Origin: an uncultured Oscillospiraceae bacterium
GTDB lineage: Bacteria; Bacillota; Clostridia; Oscillospirales; Acutalibacteraceae
DNA: 6,621 nt
Assembly (NCBI GenBank): GCA_900549945.1
Contig: URQJ01000102.1
Location: forward strand, 1 to 6,621
Reading direction: 5' to 3'
This document shows, in pieces, positions 1-6,316 of this stretch; within the stretch, counting starts at the first letter, position 1; each line of letters begins with the position of its first letter. The notes under the pieces are model-generated. The model did no database searches, was not told the origin of the DNA, and saw only the letters and a program-made list of their open reading frames with translations. The position numbers and the translations under genes were made by a program.

Positions 1-651
1 GCGCAGGCCGCGGCCCCCGCCTCGGAAATGACGCTGCACCGTGCGATCGTCAAGGGGCTGCGCGAGCAGGCGGGCAGCCTGACCGAGGCGGCGCTCAAAA
101 CCACGCCGCCGATCGAGATCATCAACGGCGCGCTGATCCCGGCGCTCGACGAGGTCGGCAAGGGCTTTGAAAAGGGCACGGTGTTCCTGCCGCAGCTTCT
201 GATGAGCGCTGACGCGGCGAAGGAGGCCTTCGACCGCATCAAGGCGGAGCTTAAAAGCCGGGGTGTGGAGGAGAAGAAAAAGGGCCGCATCTTGCTTGCG
301 ACCGTCAAGGGCGACATCCACGACATCGGGAAAAACATTGTGAAGGTCCTGCTCGAAAACTACGGCTTCGAGGTCGTCGATCTCGGCAAGGACGTGCCGC
401 CGGAGGCGGTCGTGCAGGCGGCGGTGGAGGGGAACATCCGGCTCGTCGGCCTTTCGGCGCTGATGACGACGACCGTCGTCCACATGGAGGAGACGATCCG
501 CGCGCTGCGCGCCGCGCACGACTGCAAGATCATGGTCGGCGGCGCGGTGCTGAACGCCGAATACGCCGCGTCGATCGGCGCCGACTTCTACTCGAAGGAC
601 GCGATGGGCTCGGTCCGCTATGCGGAATCGGTTTTTGCAAAGGAGGCGTGA
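1..651 (+). CDS. metH: Cobalamin-dependent methionine synthase, C-terminal part (5' truncated by window edge)
   Basis: The frame is open from base 1 with no start or ribosome site near the first ATG (28), so this is the last 216 residues of a longer protein. It carries a B12-binding cap domain (FLPQLLMSADA, fragment residues about 62-72) followed by the Rossmann-like cobalamin domain. That domain has the DxHxxG motif (DIHDIG, with the cobalt-ligating His at fragment residue 107), the SxL motif (LSAL, about 151-154) and the GG loop (VGGAV, about 179-183). Wording such as ATVKGDIHDIGKNIVKVLL is typical of MetH, which transfers a methyl group from methyltetrahydrofolate to homocysteine via cobalamin in the cytoplasm. 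The protein ends right after the B12 domain, so the AdoMet-dependent reactivation domain of the E. coli enzyme is absent. A free-standing corrinoid protein of a methylamine/methanol-type system is the alternative; the missing upstream sequence would decide. Its last codons contain the ribosome site of the next gene, indicating co-translation. Confidence 0.85.
   Translation, partial: AQAAAPASEMTLHRAIVKGLREQAGSLTEAALKTTPPIEIINGALIPALDEVGKGFEKGTVFLPQLLMSADAAKEAFDRIKAELKSRGVEEKKKGRILLATVKGDIHDIGKNIVKVLLENYGFEVVDLGKDVPPEAVVQAAVEGNIRLVGLSALMTTTVVHMEETIRALRAAHDCKIMVGGAVLNAEYAASIGADFYSKDAMGSVRYAESVFAKEA
641..646 (+). promoter_or_regulatory. Ribosome binding site of the zinc-ribbon gene, inside the metH end
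   Basis: AGGAGG lies 8 bases before the ATG at 655 and overlaps the last metH codons. It fixes the downstream start and suggests translational coupling across the 3-base gap. Confidence 0.8.
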
Positions 652-654
652 CGG

Positions 655-1407
655 ATGGGCGTTGTACCGGAAAAGTGCCCCTACTGCGGGAGCACCAGCA
701 TCGGCGTCGGCTACCAGATTGGCGGCGGGCGGCTGTATGTGGATGCCTACGCTTACCACAGCAGCACGGCGGGCTCCGATGTGGAGACGTTCCTTTGCCG
801 GGACTGCGGCAGCATTCTGTACGCTAGGGCGCTGCGGCCCGAAATTTTCCAGAGCGCCGGCGATGCGCACCGCGAGGCGCTGCGTGCGTATATGGAGGAG
901 AACGGATTCCTTCTGCTCAACGCCCATGCGACGCTGCCTTCCGCAGACGCGCTCGGCTACAGCATGGAGACGCTCGTGCAGCTCGCGGAGCGCCGCGAGG
1001 CGGTGTACACGAAGGCGCTGGCCGGCCGCGCGGTGTACCTGTCGCCGCGGGCGTTCCGGCTTCTGTGCCGTGTGAAGCCGCAGAAACCGCTTACCGAAGC
1101 CGCGCAGCAGATCCTCAGGGCGCTGCGCGCGTATGACGGCGCGGACAAGGAAACACTTTGTGCAGCGGTGCAGATGGAGAAGAAGAGCTTTTCAAAGGCG
1201 TTCGATTTCCTGCTTGAAAACCTGTACGTCACCGTGTGCGCGGGCAGGCGGCTGACGCCGAGCTGGTACGCGTATATCTACTGCACCCGGGAGCAGTTCT
1301 GCCGGGGCCTGTCGGAGCTGCACGTTTCAGGCGATCCCAAGGACGCGCTTTGGGCGGTCGTCGGAAAAACGATGGACGAAAAGAGCTTTGCGCAGCTCTG
1401 CCGGTGA
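655..1407 (+). CDS. Zinc-ribbon protein of unknown function, metH-adjacent
   Basis: This 250-residue cytoplasmic protein has no signal peptide or membrane segment. The N-terminus holds two cysteine pairs, CPYCGS (C8, C11) and CRDCGS (C48, C51), spaced as a zinc ribbon, with a Tyr/Gly-rich stretch (GVGYQIGGGRLYVDAYAYH) between them. The middle (about 70-130) is rich in Ala/Leu/Glu and likely helical. The last 110 residues look like a helix-turn-helix or winged-helix module: LTEAAQQILRAL, then TLCAAVQMEKKSFSKAFDFL, then a strand-like LYVTVCAG and an aromatic SWYAYIY. I do not recognise the family with certainty. A weak resemblance of the C-terminal pattern to AlkZ-related winged-helix proteins is only an impression. 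The start is fixed by AGGAGG 8 bases upstream. It begins 3 bases after metH, so it is probably co-expressed with it; whether it regulates or assists methionine synthesis is unknown. Confidence 0.8.
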   Translation: MGVVPEKCPYCGSTSIGVGYQIGGGRLYVDAYAYHSSTAGSDVETFLCRDCGSILYARALRPEIFQSAGDAHREALRAYMEENGFLLLNAHATLPSADALGYSMETLVQLAERREAVYTKALAGRAVYLSPRAFRLLCRVKPQKPLTEAAQQILRALRAYDGADKETLCAAVQMEKKSFSKAFDFLLENLYVTVCAGRRLTPSWYAYIYCTREQFCRGLSELHVSGDPKDALWAVVGKTMDEKSFAQLCR

Positions 1408-1431
1408 GCGCGGCGGCAATTTTGGCAAAAC

Positions 1432-1436
1432 GGAGG
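1432..1436 (+). promoter_or_regulatory. Ribosome binding site deciding the GNAT start
   Basis: GGAGG sits 8 bases before the ATG at 1445. The longer in-frame reading from the ATG at 1388 has no such site and would overlap the preceding gene, so 1445 is the better start. Confidence 0.75.
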
Positions 1437-1444
1437 TTTTCGAT

Positions 1445-2080
1445 ATGATTGAGATCCGAAATGAGACGGAGGCGGATTACGCAGCGGTGGAAAGCATCAC
1501 CCGGCGCGCCTTCTACAATATCTATATGCCCGGCTGTACGGAGCACTATCTGGTGCACGTCATGCGGAGCCACGCGGATTTTATCCCGGCGCTCGACTTC
1601 GTGCTCGAGCTGGACGGCCGTGTGATCGGCAATGTCATGTACACAAAGGCGTGGCTGACGGATGAAAGCGGCGCGGAAAAGGAGATCTGCACCTTCGGGC
1701 CGGTCAGTATTCTGCCGGAATACCAGCGCAAGGGCTATGGAAAGCTGCTGCTCGAGCATTCATTCTGTGCGGCTGCGGCGCTCGGGTACGAGGCCATTGT
1801 CATTTTCGGCAGCCCGGAGAATTACGTGGGCCGCGGCTTTCAGAGCTGCAAAAAGTTCAACGTCTGCACGGGAGACGGCCGGTACCCGGCGGCGATGCTC
1901 GTGAAAGCGCTGAAGGCCGGCGCGCTTGACGGCAGACGGTGGTTCTACCGCGGCAGCCCCGCGATGAACGTGGACGAAGCGGCGGCGCAGGCGTACGACG
2001 ACACGCTCGAAAGGCTGGAGAAGAAGTGGCTGCCGAGTCAGGAGGAATTCTATATTCTGAGCCGCTCTTTTGTAGAGTGA
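1445..2080 (+). CDS. GNAT-family N-acetyltransferase
   Basis: This 211-residue protein has the Gcn5-related acetyltransferase fold. The N-terminal IEIRNETEADYAAVESITRRAF is the usual strand 1/helix 1. GRVIGNVMYTKAW is the central strand pair, and GPVSILPEYQRKGYGKLLL contains the acetyl-CoA pyrophosphate loop (Q94-R-K-G-Y-G99). The later FGSPENYVGRGF (about 121-132) is the common strand 5/bulge segment. Members of this family move an acetyl group from acetyl-CoA to an amine of a small molecule or protein; the substrate cannot be told from the sequence. The C-terminal 60 residues (RRWFYRGSPAMNVDEAAAQAY onward) extend beyond the core, as in the YhbS-like branch. The gene follows the zinc-ribbon gene by 37 bases with no obvious promoter or terminator between, so it may be the third gene of the metH transcript. 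It ends before the bidirectional terminator. Confidence 0.88.
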   Translation: MIEIRNETEADYAAVESITRRAFYNIYMPGCTEHYLVHVMRSHADFIPALDFVLELDGRVIGNVMYTKAWLTDESGAEKEICTFGPVSILPEYQRKGYGKLLLEHSFCAAAALGYEAIVIFGSPENYVGRGFQSCKKFNVCTGDGRYPAAMLVKALKAGALDGRRWFYRGSPAMNVDEAAAQAYDDTLERLEKKWLPSQEEFYILSRSFVE

Positions 2081-2104
2081 GGCGCGCCGCCCAAAAGGCC
2101 GCGC

Positions 2105-2156
2105 AAAAAATAAAGGGAGACGGCAGCGGCTTTCGCCGAATGCAGTCTCCTTTTTT
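2105..2156. terminator. Probable bidirectional rho-independent terminator
   Basis: GGAGAC (2116-2121) pairs with GTCTCC (2145-2150). Inside it, GCA (2123-2125) pairs with TGC (2141-2143), and CGGC (2127-2130) pairs with GCCG (2135-2138) around a TTTC loop. The + strand continues into TTTTTT (2151-2156). The - strand continues into TTTATTTTTT (complement of 2105-2114). It sits between the convergent GNAT gene (ends 2080) and kinase gene (ends 2166), so it can stop both. Confidence 0.75.
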
Positions 2157-2165
2157 GCCGCCTAT

Positions 2166-2666
2166 TTATCTTGTGTTGCGGTGCAGCACGCAGGCCTCTT
2201 CCGGTTTCGGCGGCTCAAAAAGCGATTCGAGCTTTTCGAGCAGGCCGCTGTCTACGGCGTAATCGGTCGTTTCTCCGGCGGCGACGGCCGCGTTGCGCGA
2301 CGCAATGTTGCGCCGCCAGTCGCTGTCGGAAATCTCCACATAATGCCATTCGAAGGGGATGCCGGCGTCCCGGTAATGGGCGGAGGCCGCCTCGCGCTCG
2401 GCGCGCGTCCAAAAGCCCCAGTCCAGCACCACGGGGCAGCCGGCCCGCGCGATCTCCGCCGCCTTTTTATGCAGGTAGCGTTTGATGTCTGCGGAGACAG
2501 CGTCGTGCCGCTCGCCGAAATCGTGGTGGAACAGGTCGTTTTCGATCTCATCGCAGGAGAGCCGAACCGCGCTTTTCTCCGCCTGAAGCTGCGCGGCGTA
2601 GCGGCTCTTGCCGCTGCAGATTTTCCCGCAGATCAGGTAGACGGCGCCTGCCCCGCGCTCACGCAT
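2166..2666 (-). CDS. Small P-loop ATPase/kinase (AAA_33 / zeta-toxin-like fold)
   Basis: This 166-residue protein starts with a strand (GAVYLICG) running into a Walker A motif, G14-K-I-C-S-G-K-S21. A conserved acidic residue follows in VRLSCDEI (D39), then a Walker B-like strand CPVVLDWGFW (about 77-86) with TRAEREAA. Near the end lies a WRRNIASRN segment (about 117-125) resembling the Arg-rich lid of nucleotide and small-molecule kinases. This is the arrangement of AAA_33 proteins, which usually phosphorylate a small molecule or nucleotide; the substrate here is unknown. I chose the ATG at 2666-2664, which overlaps the end of the hydrolase gene by 8 bases; an ATG four codons upstream (2678) is possible, and neither has a clear ribosome site, pointing to translational coupling. 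The gene is second in a two-gene operon with the SGNH hydrolase and ends at the shared terminator. A zeta-type toxin role is unlikely, as no antitoxin is present. Confidence 0.78.
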   Translation of the reverse strand: MRERGAGAVYLICGKICSGKSRYAAQLQAEKSAVRLSCDEIENDLFHHDFGERHDAVSADIKRYLHKKAAEIARAGCPVVLDWGFWTRAEREAASAHYRDAGIPFEWHYVEISDSDWRRNIASRNAAVAAGETTDYAVDSGLLEKLESLFEPPKPEEACVLHRNTR

Positions 2667-3327
2667 TTTCGGGCGCATGGCTGTAATCGAAGCCGCAGGC
2701 GGCAAGCCATTCCTTTGCCATCAGCGCCGCGCCGATCTGGTTCGGGTGCACGCGGTCCCACGCGATGAAAGAGGAATGCTTGTGCTGGAGGAAGCGGTCG
2801 TACATCGCCTGAAAATCGACGAAGATGCAGCCGTATTCCGCGGCGAGGCGCGCGCAGATGTCCACGTATTCCTGCATGCGGGCGCGCATGAAATCGGTGC
2901 GGTTCGGCTCCATATAGTAGGGCGTCGCGAGGATCACGCCCTTTGCGATGGCCTTGGCGGATTCGATCATGCTGCGCAGGTTCTGCTCGTACTCCGCGGG
3001 GGAAACAGCCTCGTCCCAGATGGCGGGCGAATCGAACTGGCGCCACACGTCGTTGATGCCGATGCAGATCGAGACCCACTGCGGGTTGAGGTCGAGTACG
3101 TCGCGCTGGTAGCGCTCGAGAAGCATCCGCGAGGTATTGCCGCCGATGCCGGAATTCGTAAAGCGGATGCTGCGCTCCGGGTAAACTGCGCCGACAAGGC
3201 TCTCGATCACGCGCGGGTAGCCGTGGCCCATGTTGTCGAAAAGGCCCTCGCCGACCGGCTGCGCGCTGCCCATATCCGTGACGGAATCGCCCGCAAAGAC
3301 GACGCGGTCCATATTCTCAAAAATCAT
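2659..3327 (-). CDS. SGNH/GDSL-family hydrolase (esterase/lipase-like)
   Basis: This 222-residue protein has all four SGNH blocks. Block I is VVFAGDSVTDMG with nucleophile Ser15, and block II is NSGIGGNTS with the oxyanion Gly about 62. Block III is IGINDVW with Asn92, and block V is WDRVHPN with the Asp191/His194 pair. Such enzymes cleave esters, often acetyl groups on carbohydrates or lipids. There is no signal peptide or membrane segment, so it acts in the cytoplasm on a soluble substrate that cannot be named. The length is normal for a single-domain member. The ATG at 3327 has an AGGAGA site 9 bases or so upstream (complement of 3336-3341), and a promoter lies about 45 bases before the start. 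Its stop codon lies inside the start region of the kinase gene (shared ATGCGTGA), so both are made from one message. Confidence 0.92.
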   Translation of the reverse strand: MIFENMDRVVFAGDSVTDMGSAQPVGEGLFDNMGHGYPRVIESLVGAVYPERSIRFTNSGIGGNTSRMLLERYQRDVLDLNPQWVSICIGINDVWRQFDSPAIWDEAVSPAEYEQNLRSMIESAKAIAKGVILATPYYMEPNRTDFMRARMQEYVDICARLAAEYGCIFVDFQAMYDRFLQHKHSSFIAWDRVHPNQIGAALMAKEWLAACGFDYSHAPENA

Positions 3328-3369
3328 TTTATCGCTCTCCTAAGCCCGCTTCTGCGGTTATTTATTCCG

Positions 3370-3398
3370 ATTATAGCCGCTTTCCGCGCAGAAAACAA
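3370..3398 (-). promoter_or_regulatory. Sigma-A-type promoter of the hydrolase-kinase operon
   Basis: On the - strand, TTGTTT (3393-3398) and TATAAT (3370-3375) are separated by exactly 17 bases. Transcription would start near 3363, leaving a leader of about 36 bases before the ATG at 3327. The -10 is perfect and the -35 matches at 3 of 6 positions. Confidence 0.65.
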
Positions 3399-3478
3399 GG
3401 GGGAAGCGTCAAAATATAACGGCTGTGCGCGTGCTGAAAGGGCGTGTGCGGGGGATAAGCCGACGCGACGGCATACGC

Positions 3479-3509
3479 AAAAAGCCGACCCCGCGCAGGG
3501 GACCGGCTT
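3479..3509 (-). terminator. Rho-independent terminator of the purF-like gene
   Basis: On the - strand a hairpin AAGCCG-GT-CCCC / GGGG-T-CGGCTT with a TGCGC loop begins about 10 bases after the stop codon and ends in TTTTT (complement of 3479-3483). There is a small internal bulge. It separates this gene from the hydrolase promoter. Confidence 0.8.
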
Positions 3510-3519
3510 CGGCGTGTTT

Positions 3520-4935
3520 TTATTCTTTGCCGTTCCAGCAGTAGGTGCACAGGCACTCGGGCTCTATGCCGACGGATTCGACGAGATCGTCGAGCCGGTG
3601 GTAGCGCAGCGAGGTGAAATGCTGCAGCTCGCAGATGCGGTCCACCATTTTCTGATATTTCTCGTTGTCCGGGTCGGCGTATTCGCAGAGCGTGTCGTAA
3701 TCCGGGTCGCAGCCCTCGAGCTCGCGGATCACGCGGCGCGTGATAAGCTCCATTTCCGAGGAGGAGCGCGAGAAATTCAGGTATTTGCAGCCGAAGAGCA
3801 GCGGCGGGCAGGCGGGGCGGACATGCACCTCTTTGGCGCCGCTCGCGTACAGGAATTCAGTCGTCTCGCGCAGCTGGGTGCCGCGCACGATCGAGTCGTC
3901 GATCAGAAGCAGGCTCTTGCCCTCGATGAGGTCGTGCACCGGGATCAGCTTCATTTTGGCGATGAGGTTGCGCTTGCTCTGGTGCGTCGGCATAAAGGAG
4001 CGCGGCCAGGTGGGCGTGTACTTGATGAACGGGCGCGAATAGGGGATGCCGGATTCATTTGCGTAGCCGATCGCGTGCGCGACGCCGGAATCCGGAATGC
4101 CGGCGACCGTATCGGGGCGGATGTTGTCGCCCTTGTCGCGCTTTGCGAGCAGGCTGCCGCAGCTGTAGCGCATTTTTTCGACGCTGATGCCCTCGTAGGA
4201 GGAGGACGGATAGCCGTAATAGACCCACAGGAAGGTGCAGATCTTCATCTTTTTGCCCGGGGCGGCGAGCGTGCGGACGTTTTCGGTATCGAACACGACG
4301 ATCTCACCCGGCCCGAGCTCGCGGTAATCCTGATACCCGAGGTTGAGGTAGGCGAAGCATTCGAAGCTCGCGCAGAAGCCGTCCGTCTTTTTGCCGAGGA
4401 CGACCGGCGTGCGGCCGAGCTTATCGCGCGCGGCGTAGATGCCCTTCGGCGTGAGGATCAGCATGGAGAGCGAACCGTCCACAATTTCCTGCGCGTAGCG
4501 GATACCCTCGATGAAGTTTTCCTTCTGGTTGATGATGGCGGCGACAAGCTCCGTCGGGTTGATTTCGCCGTTCTGCATCTCGAAGAAATGCGTGCTGCGG
4601 CTGATGACCTTTTCGAGGATCTCCTCGGTGTTGTTGATCTTGCCGACCGTCGTTATGGCGAAGGTGCCGTGCTGCGAGCGCACCAGAATCGGCTGTGCCT
4701 CGTAGTCGGAGATGCAGCCGATGCCCATCGTGCCGTGCATGGTCTGTGATTCCGAGGTGAACTTTGTCCGGAACGGCGCGTTCTCGATGTTGTGGATCGC
4801 CTTGTCAAAGCCGGTTTCCGGGTTGTAGACCGCCATGCCCGCCCGGCGCGTGCCGAGGTGGGAGTGGTAATCCACGCCGAAGAACAGGTCGAAAACGCAG
4901 TCGTCTCTGGATGTAGCGCCAAAAAATCCGCCCAT
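3520..4935 (-). CDS. PurF-like amidophosphoribosyltransferase with a degenerate glutaminase site
   Basis: This 471-residue protein aligns by eye along the whole PurF plan: an N-terminal class II glutaminase fold (about 1-225) and a C-terminal phosphoribosyltransferase domain. The latter shows GIPDSGVAHAIGYA (279-292), the Lys of PFIKY (305), MPTHQSKR and the PRPP loop LLLIDDSIVRGT (342-353). Normal PurF uses glutamine and PRPP to make phosphoribosylamine, the first purine step. Here the mature N-terminus is Gly-Gly-Phe-Phe-Gly instead of Cys-Gly-Ile-Val/Ala-Gly. HRGQ is replaced by HLGT (26-29), GHxRYST by GCISDYE, and the oxyanion Asn-Gly by Val97-Gly98. Glutamine hydrolysis therefore seems impossible. 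Cys233, Cys383, Cys463 and Cys466 match the four Fe-S ligands of the Bacillus-type enzyme. The start is firm: AAAGGAAG lies 7 bases upstream and an in-frame stop at 4975-4977 is not followed by any other usable start. The gene stands alone, with its own promoter and terminator. It may use free ammonia, act with a partner, or have another role; a canonical purF elsewhere would support a paralogue. Confidence 0.9.
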   Translation of the reverse strand: MGGFFGATSRDDCVFDLFFGVDYHSHLGTRRAGMAVYNPETGFDKAIHNIENAPFRTKFTSESQTMHGTMGIGCISDYEAQPILVRSQHGTFAITTVGKINNTEEILEKVISRSTHFFEMQNGEINPTELVAAIINQKENFIEGIRYAQEIVDGSLSMLILTPKGIYAARDKLGRTPVVLGKKTDGFCASFECFAYLNLGYQDYRELGPGEIVVFDTENVRTLAAPGKKMKICTFLWVYYGYPSSSYEGISVEKMRYSCGSLLAKRDKGDNIRPDTVAGIPDSGVAHAIGYANESGIPYSRPFIKYTPTWPRSFMPTHQSKRNLIAKMKLIPVHDLIEGKSLLLIDDSIVRGTQLRETTEFLYASGAKEVHVRPACPPLLFGCKYLNFSRSSSEMELITRRVIRELEGCDPDYDTLCEYADPDNEKYQKMVDRICELQHFTSLRYHRLDDLVESVGIEPECLCTYCWNGKE

Positions 4936-4942
4936 GATGATA

Positions 4943-4950
4943 CTTCCTTT
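4943..4950 (-). promoter_or_regulatory. Ribosome binding site of the purF-like gene
   Basis: AAAGGAAG on the - strand lies 7 bases before the ATG at 4935. It matters because it fixes the Met-Gly-Gly N-terminus and so confirms absence of the catalytic cysteine. Confidence 0.7.
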
Positions 4951-4976
4951 GCTGTAAGAGTTAAAAAGACAGTATT

Positions 4977-4985
4977 ATTATAGCA
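4977..4985 (-). promoter_or_regulatory. Extended -10 promoter of the purF-like gene
   Basis: TGCTATAAT on the - strand is a perfect TGn-extended -10 box; no good -35 hexamer is seen at 16-18 bases. Transcription would start near 4970, leaving about 35 bases of leader, too short for a riboswitch. The box lies between the upstream gene's terminator and the start codon. Confidence 0.6.
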
Positions 4986-5010
4986 AAAAGCAGGGAAAAG
5001 GGAAAGGGCA

Positions 5011-5049
5011 AACAAAGAGAAAAGGCCGCCGGAAAATTCGGCGGCCTTT
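5011..5049 (-). terminator. Rho-independent terminator of the membrane-protein gene
   Basis: A perfect 11-base-pair stem, AAAGGCCGCCG (5021-5031) with CGGCGGCCTTT (5039-5049) and a 7-base loop, is followed on the - strand by TTTTCTCTTTGTTT. It starts 9 bases after the stop codon at 5058. Confidence 0.9.
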
Positions 5050-5057
5050 GTGAAGGC

Positions 5058-6245
5058 TTACAAAATTGAATTTTCGTTTTCGCCCGCCGGCAGGTTTTTC
5101 TGCCCGGACATGTGCACGGGCAGGATCTCGTGCCTGCGGCTTGTGCTGAAGATGTGCTCCTTGTCGTATTCGGTGCTGAAGCCGACGACGTACATGATGA
5201 GCAGGCTCGTCTGCGGCCAGAGCATCGTGATGTCGAGCAGGCCGTGCAGCAGCACGCAGACGATGACCGAAACGGTCAGCGCGTAGCGCTGGTGGCACTT
5301 GTTCTGCCGGTGCAGCCGGATGATCTTGCTGATGTTGATCGAGAAGTACCCGAGCAGCACGGCCGTGCCTGCGATGCCGAAATCCATCAGCACCTCGAGC
5401 AGCAGGTTGTGCGAGTGCTTTGCGATGTCGTAGGCGTCGTACAGGTCGCGGATGCGCACGTATGTATTGTAGCCGCGGCCGAAAACCGGGGCGTCGAGAA
5501 TGCTGCCGATCGCGCCGCCCCAGATGTCGAGGCGCTTAGCGATGTCCTTTGTCAGTTCGTTGACGCGCGGCAGGAAGTGCAGCGTATCGTCAAAGAGCAG
5601 CGCCGCGGTCGCAAGGGCAAACAGGGCGGCGAGGTAGGCGATGCCCCACTTTTTCTTGCCGCATTGGAACAGCATGACCGGACATACGATCAAAAGCACG
5701 ACGTAGGTCGTGCGGCATTCCGTGAGCTCGAGCGCAAGCAGATTGAGCGGGATCAGCGCCGCGTAAGCGATCTGCATGCGGCGGCTTTCGCTCTTCACGA
5801 TATTGTAGATGCAGAAGAGAATGACAAGGGAAATGTAAAATGCGTAGTAGTTCGGATTCGTAAAAACAGAGCTGTAGCGCGCGCCGTAGGCCCAGCGCAT
5901 GCCGAGCCCGCGCTGAATCAGCGCGATCACGAGACAGTAGGGGCTCATAAAGCAGACGAAGGAGAGGATGATCCGAAACATCCGCTGCGTCATCGTGTAG
6001 GTGACGAAGATCATCGCGCTGAAGGCGAAAATCATGAATACCCCGAGCAGAATATCCACCACCGTTCCGCCTGAACATACGGTGACGATGATGGAGAGGA
6101 CCCAGAAGGCCGAAAGAAAGAGCACATCCTGCTTGCGCCGCAAAAAAATAAAGCCCTGCTTTGTGGCAAAAATATAGACGGGAAGAAAAACCAGCGCGGT
6201 GACCTCCACATAAACCGTCAAAAAGATCGAGGCGGTGAGCGCCAT
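5058..6245 (-). CDS. O-antigen ligase / Wzy-like polytopic membrane protein
   Basis: This 395-residue protein has about ten hydrophobic segments, at roughly 4-26, 41-58, 62-83, 91-110, 132-150, 158-173, 179-193, 201-217, 289-306 and 321-356. A larger external-type loop (218-288) interrupts them. Family marks of the Wzy_C/O-antigen ligase group are SVFTNPNYYA (126-135), TECRTTYV (175-182), RLDIWGGA (238-245), APVFGRGYNTY (252-262) and the HSHN motif (277-280). Such proteins join or polymerise lipid-linked glycans at the outer face of the cytoplasmic membrane. The tail after about 356 is polar and probably cytoplasmic. No glycosyltransferase or flippase is next to it, so the glycan is unknown. 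The conservative start is the ATG at 6245, with a weak AAAAGG 5 bases upstream. However, a strong GGAGGT lies 8 bases before an in-frame CTG at 6308, which would add 21 residues (QRFRELRQRF, then LTPNEKVL). The 5' region shows only a weak -10 (TACAAT, 6338-6343). Confidence 0.87.
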   Translation of the reverse strand: MALTASIFLTVYVEVTALVFLPVYIFATKQGFIFLRRKQDVLFLSAFWVLSIIVTVCSGGTVVDILLGVFMIFAFSAMIFVTYTMTQRMFRIILSFVCFMSPYCLVIALIQRGLGMRWAYGARYSSVFTNPNYYAFYISLVILFCIYNIVKSESRRMQIAYAALIPLNLLALELTECRTTYVVLLIVCPVMLFQCGKKKWGIAYLAALFALATAALLFDDTLHFLPRVNELTKDIAKRLDIWGGAIGSILDAPVFGRGYNTYVRIRDLYDAYDIAKHSHNLLLEVLMDFGIAGTAVLLGYFSINISKIIRLHRQNKCHQRYALTVSVIVCVLLHGLLDITMLWPQTSLLIMYVVGFSTEYDKEHIFSTSRRHEILPVHMSGQKNLPAGENENSIL

Positions 6246-6316
6246 CAGAACCTTTTCGTTCGGAGTCAGTGCGCCGAATCTCTGCCGCAGCTCCCTGAAG
6301 CGTTGCAGAACGATTC

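Noticed and set aside
1388..1444. N-terminal extension of the acetyltransferase
   Set aside because: The extra residues overlap the previous gene's end and have no ribosome site; the ATG at 1445 has GGAGG at the right distance and begins the fold cleanly.
2081..2104. GC-rich hairpin (GCGCG ... CGCGC) just after the acetyltransferase stop
   Set aside because: It is followed by A residues rather than T on the + strand, so it is not itself a terminator; the next hairpin serves that role.
2166..2666. Zeta-type toxin of a toxin-antitoxin pair
   Set aside because: The fold is similar, but the partner gene is an SGNH hydrolase, not a small antitoxin.
2677..4749. A 690-codon open frame on the + strand
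   Set aside because: It runs antisense through the hydrolase and PurF-like genes, has no ribosome site and has an Ala/Arg/Asp/Val/His-rich composition typical of the reverse of GC-rich genes. The - strand proteins have clear families and motifs.
4936..4977. Upstream start that could give the PurF-like protein an N-terminal Cys
   Set aside because: An in-frame TGT exists at 4969-4971, but no ATG, GTG or TTG lies between the in-frame stop at 4975-4977 and the ATG at 4935.
5112..6074. A 320-codon open frame on the + strand
   Set aside because: It is antisense to the polytopic membrane protein; its Asp/Glu/His/Val-rich product is the usual mirror image of hydrophobic codons.
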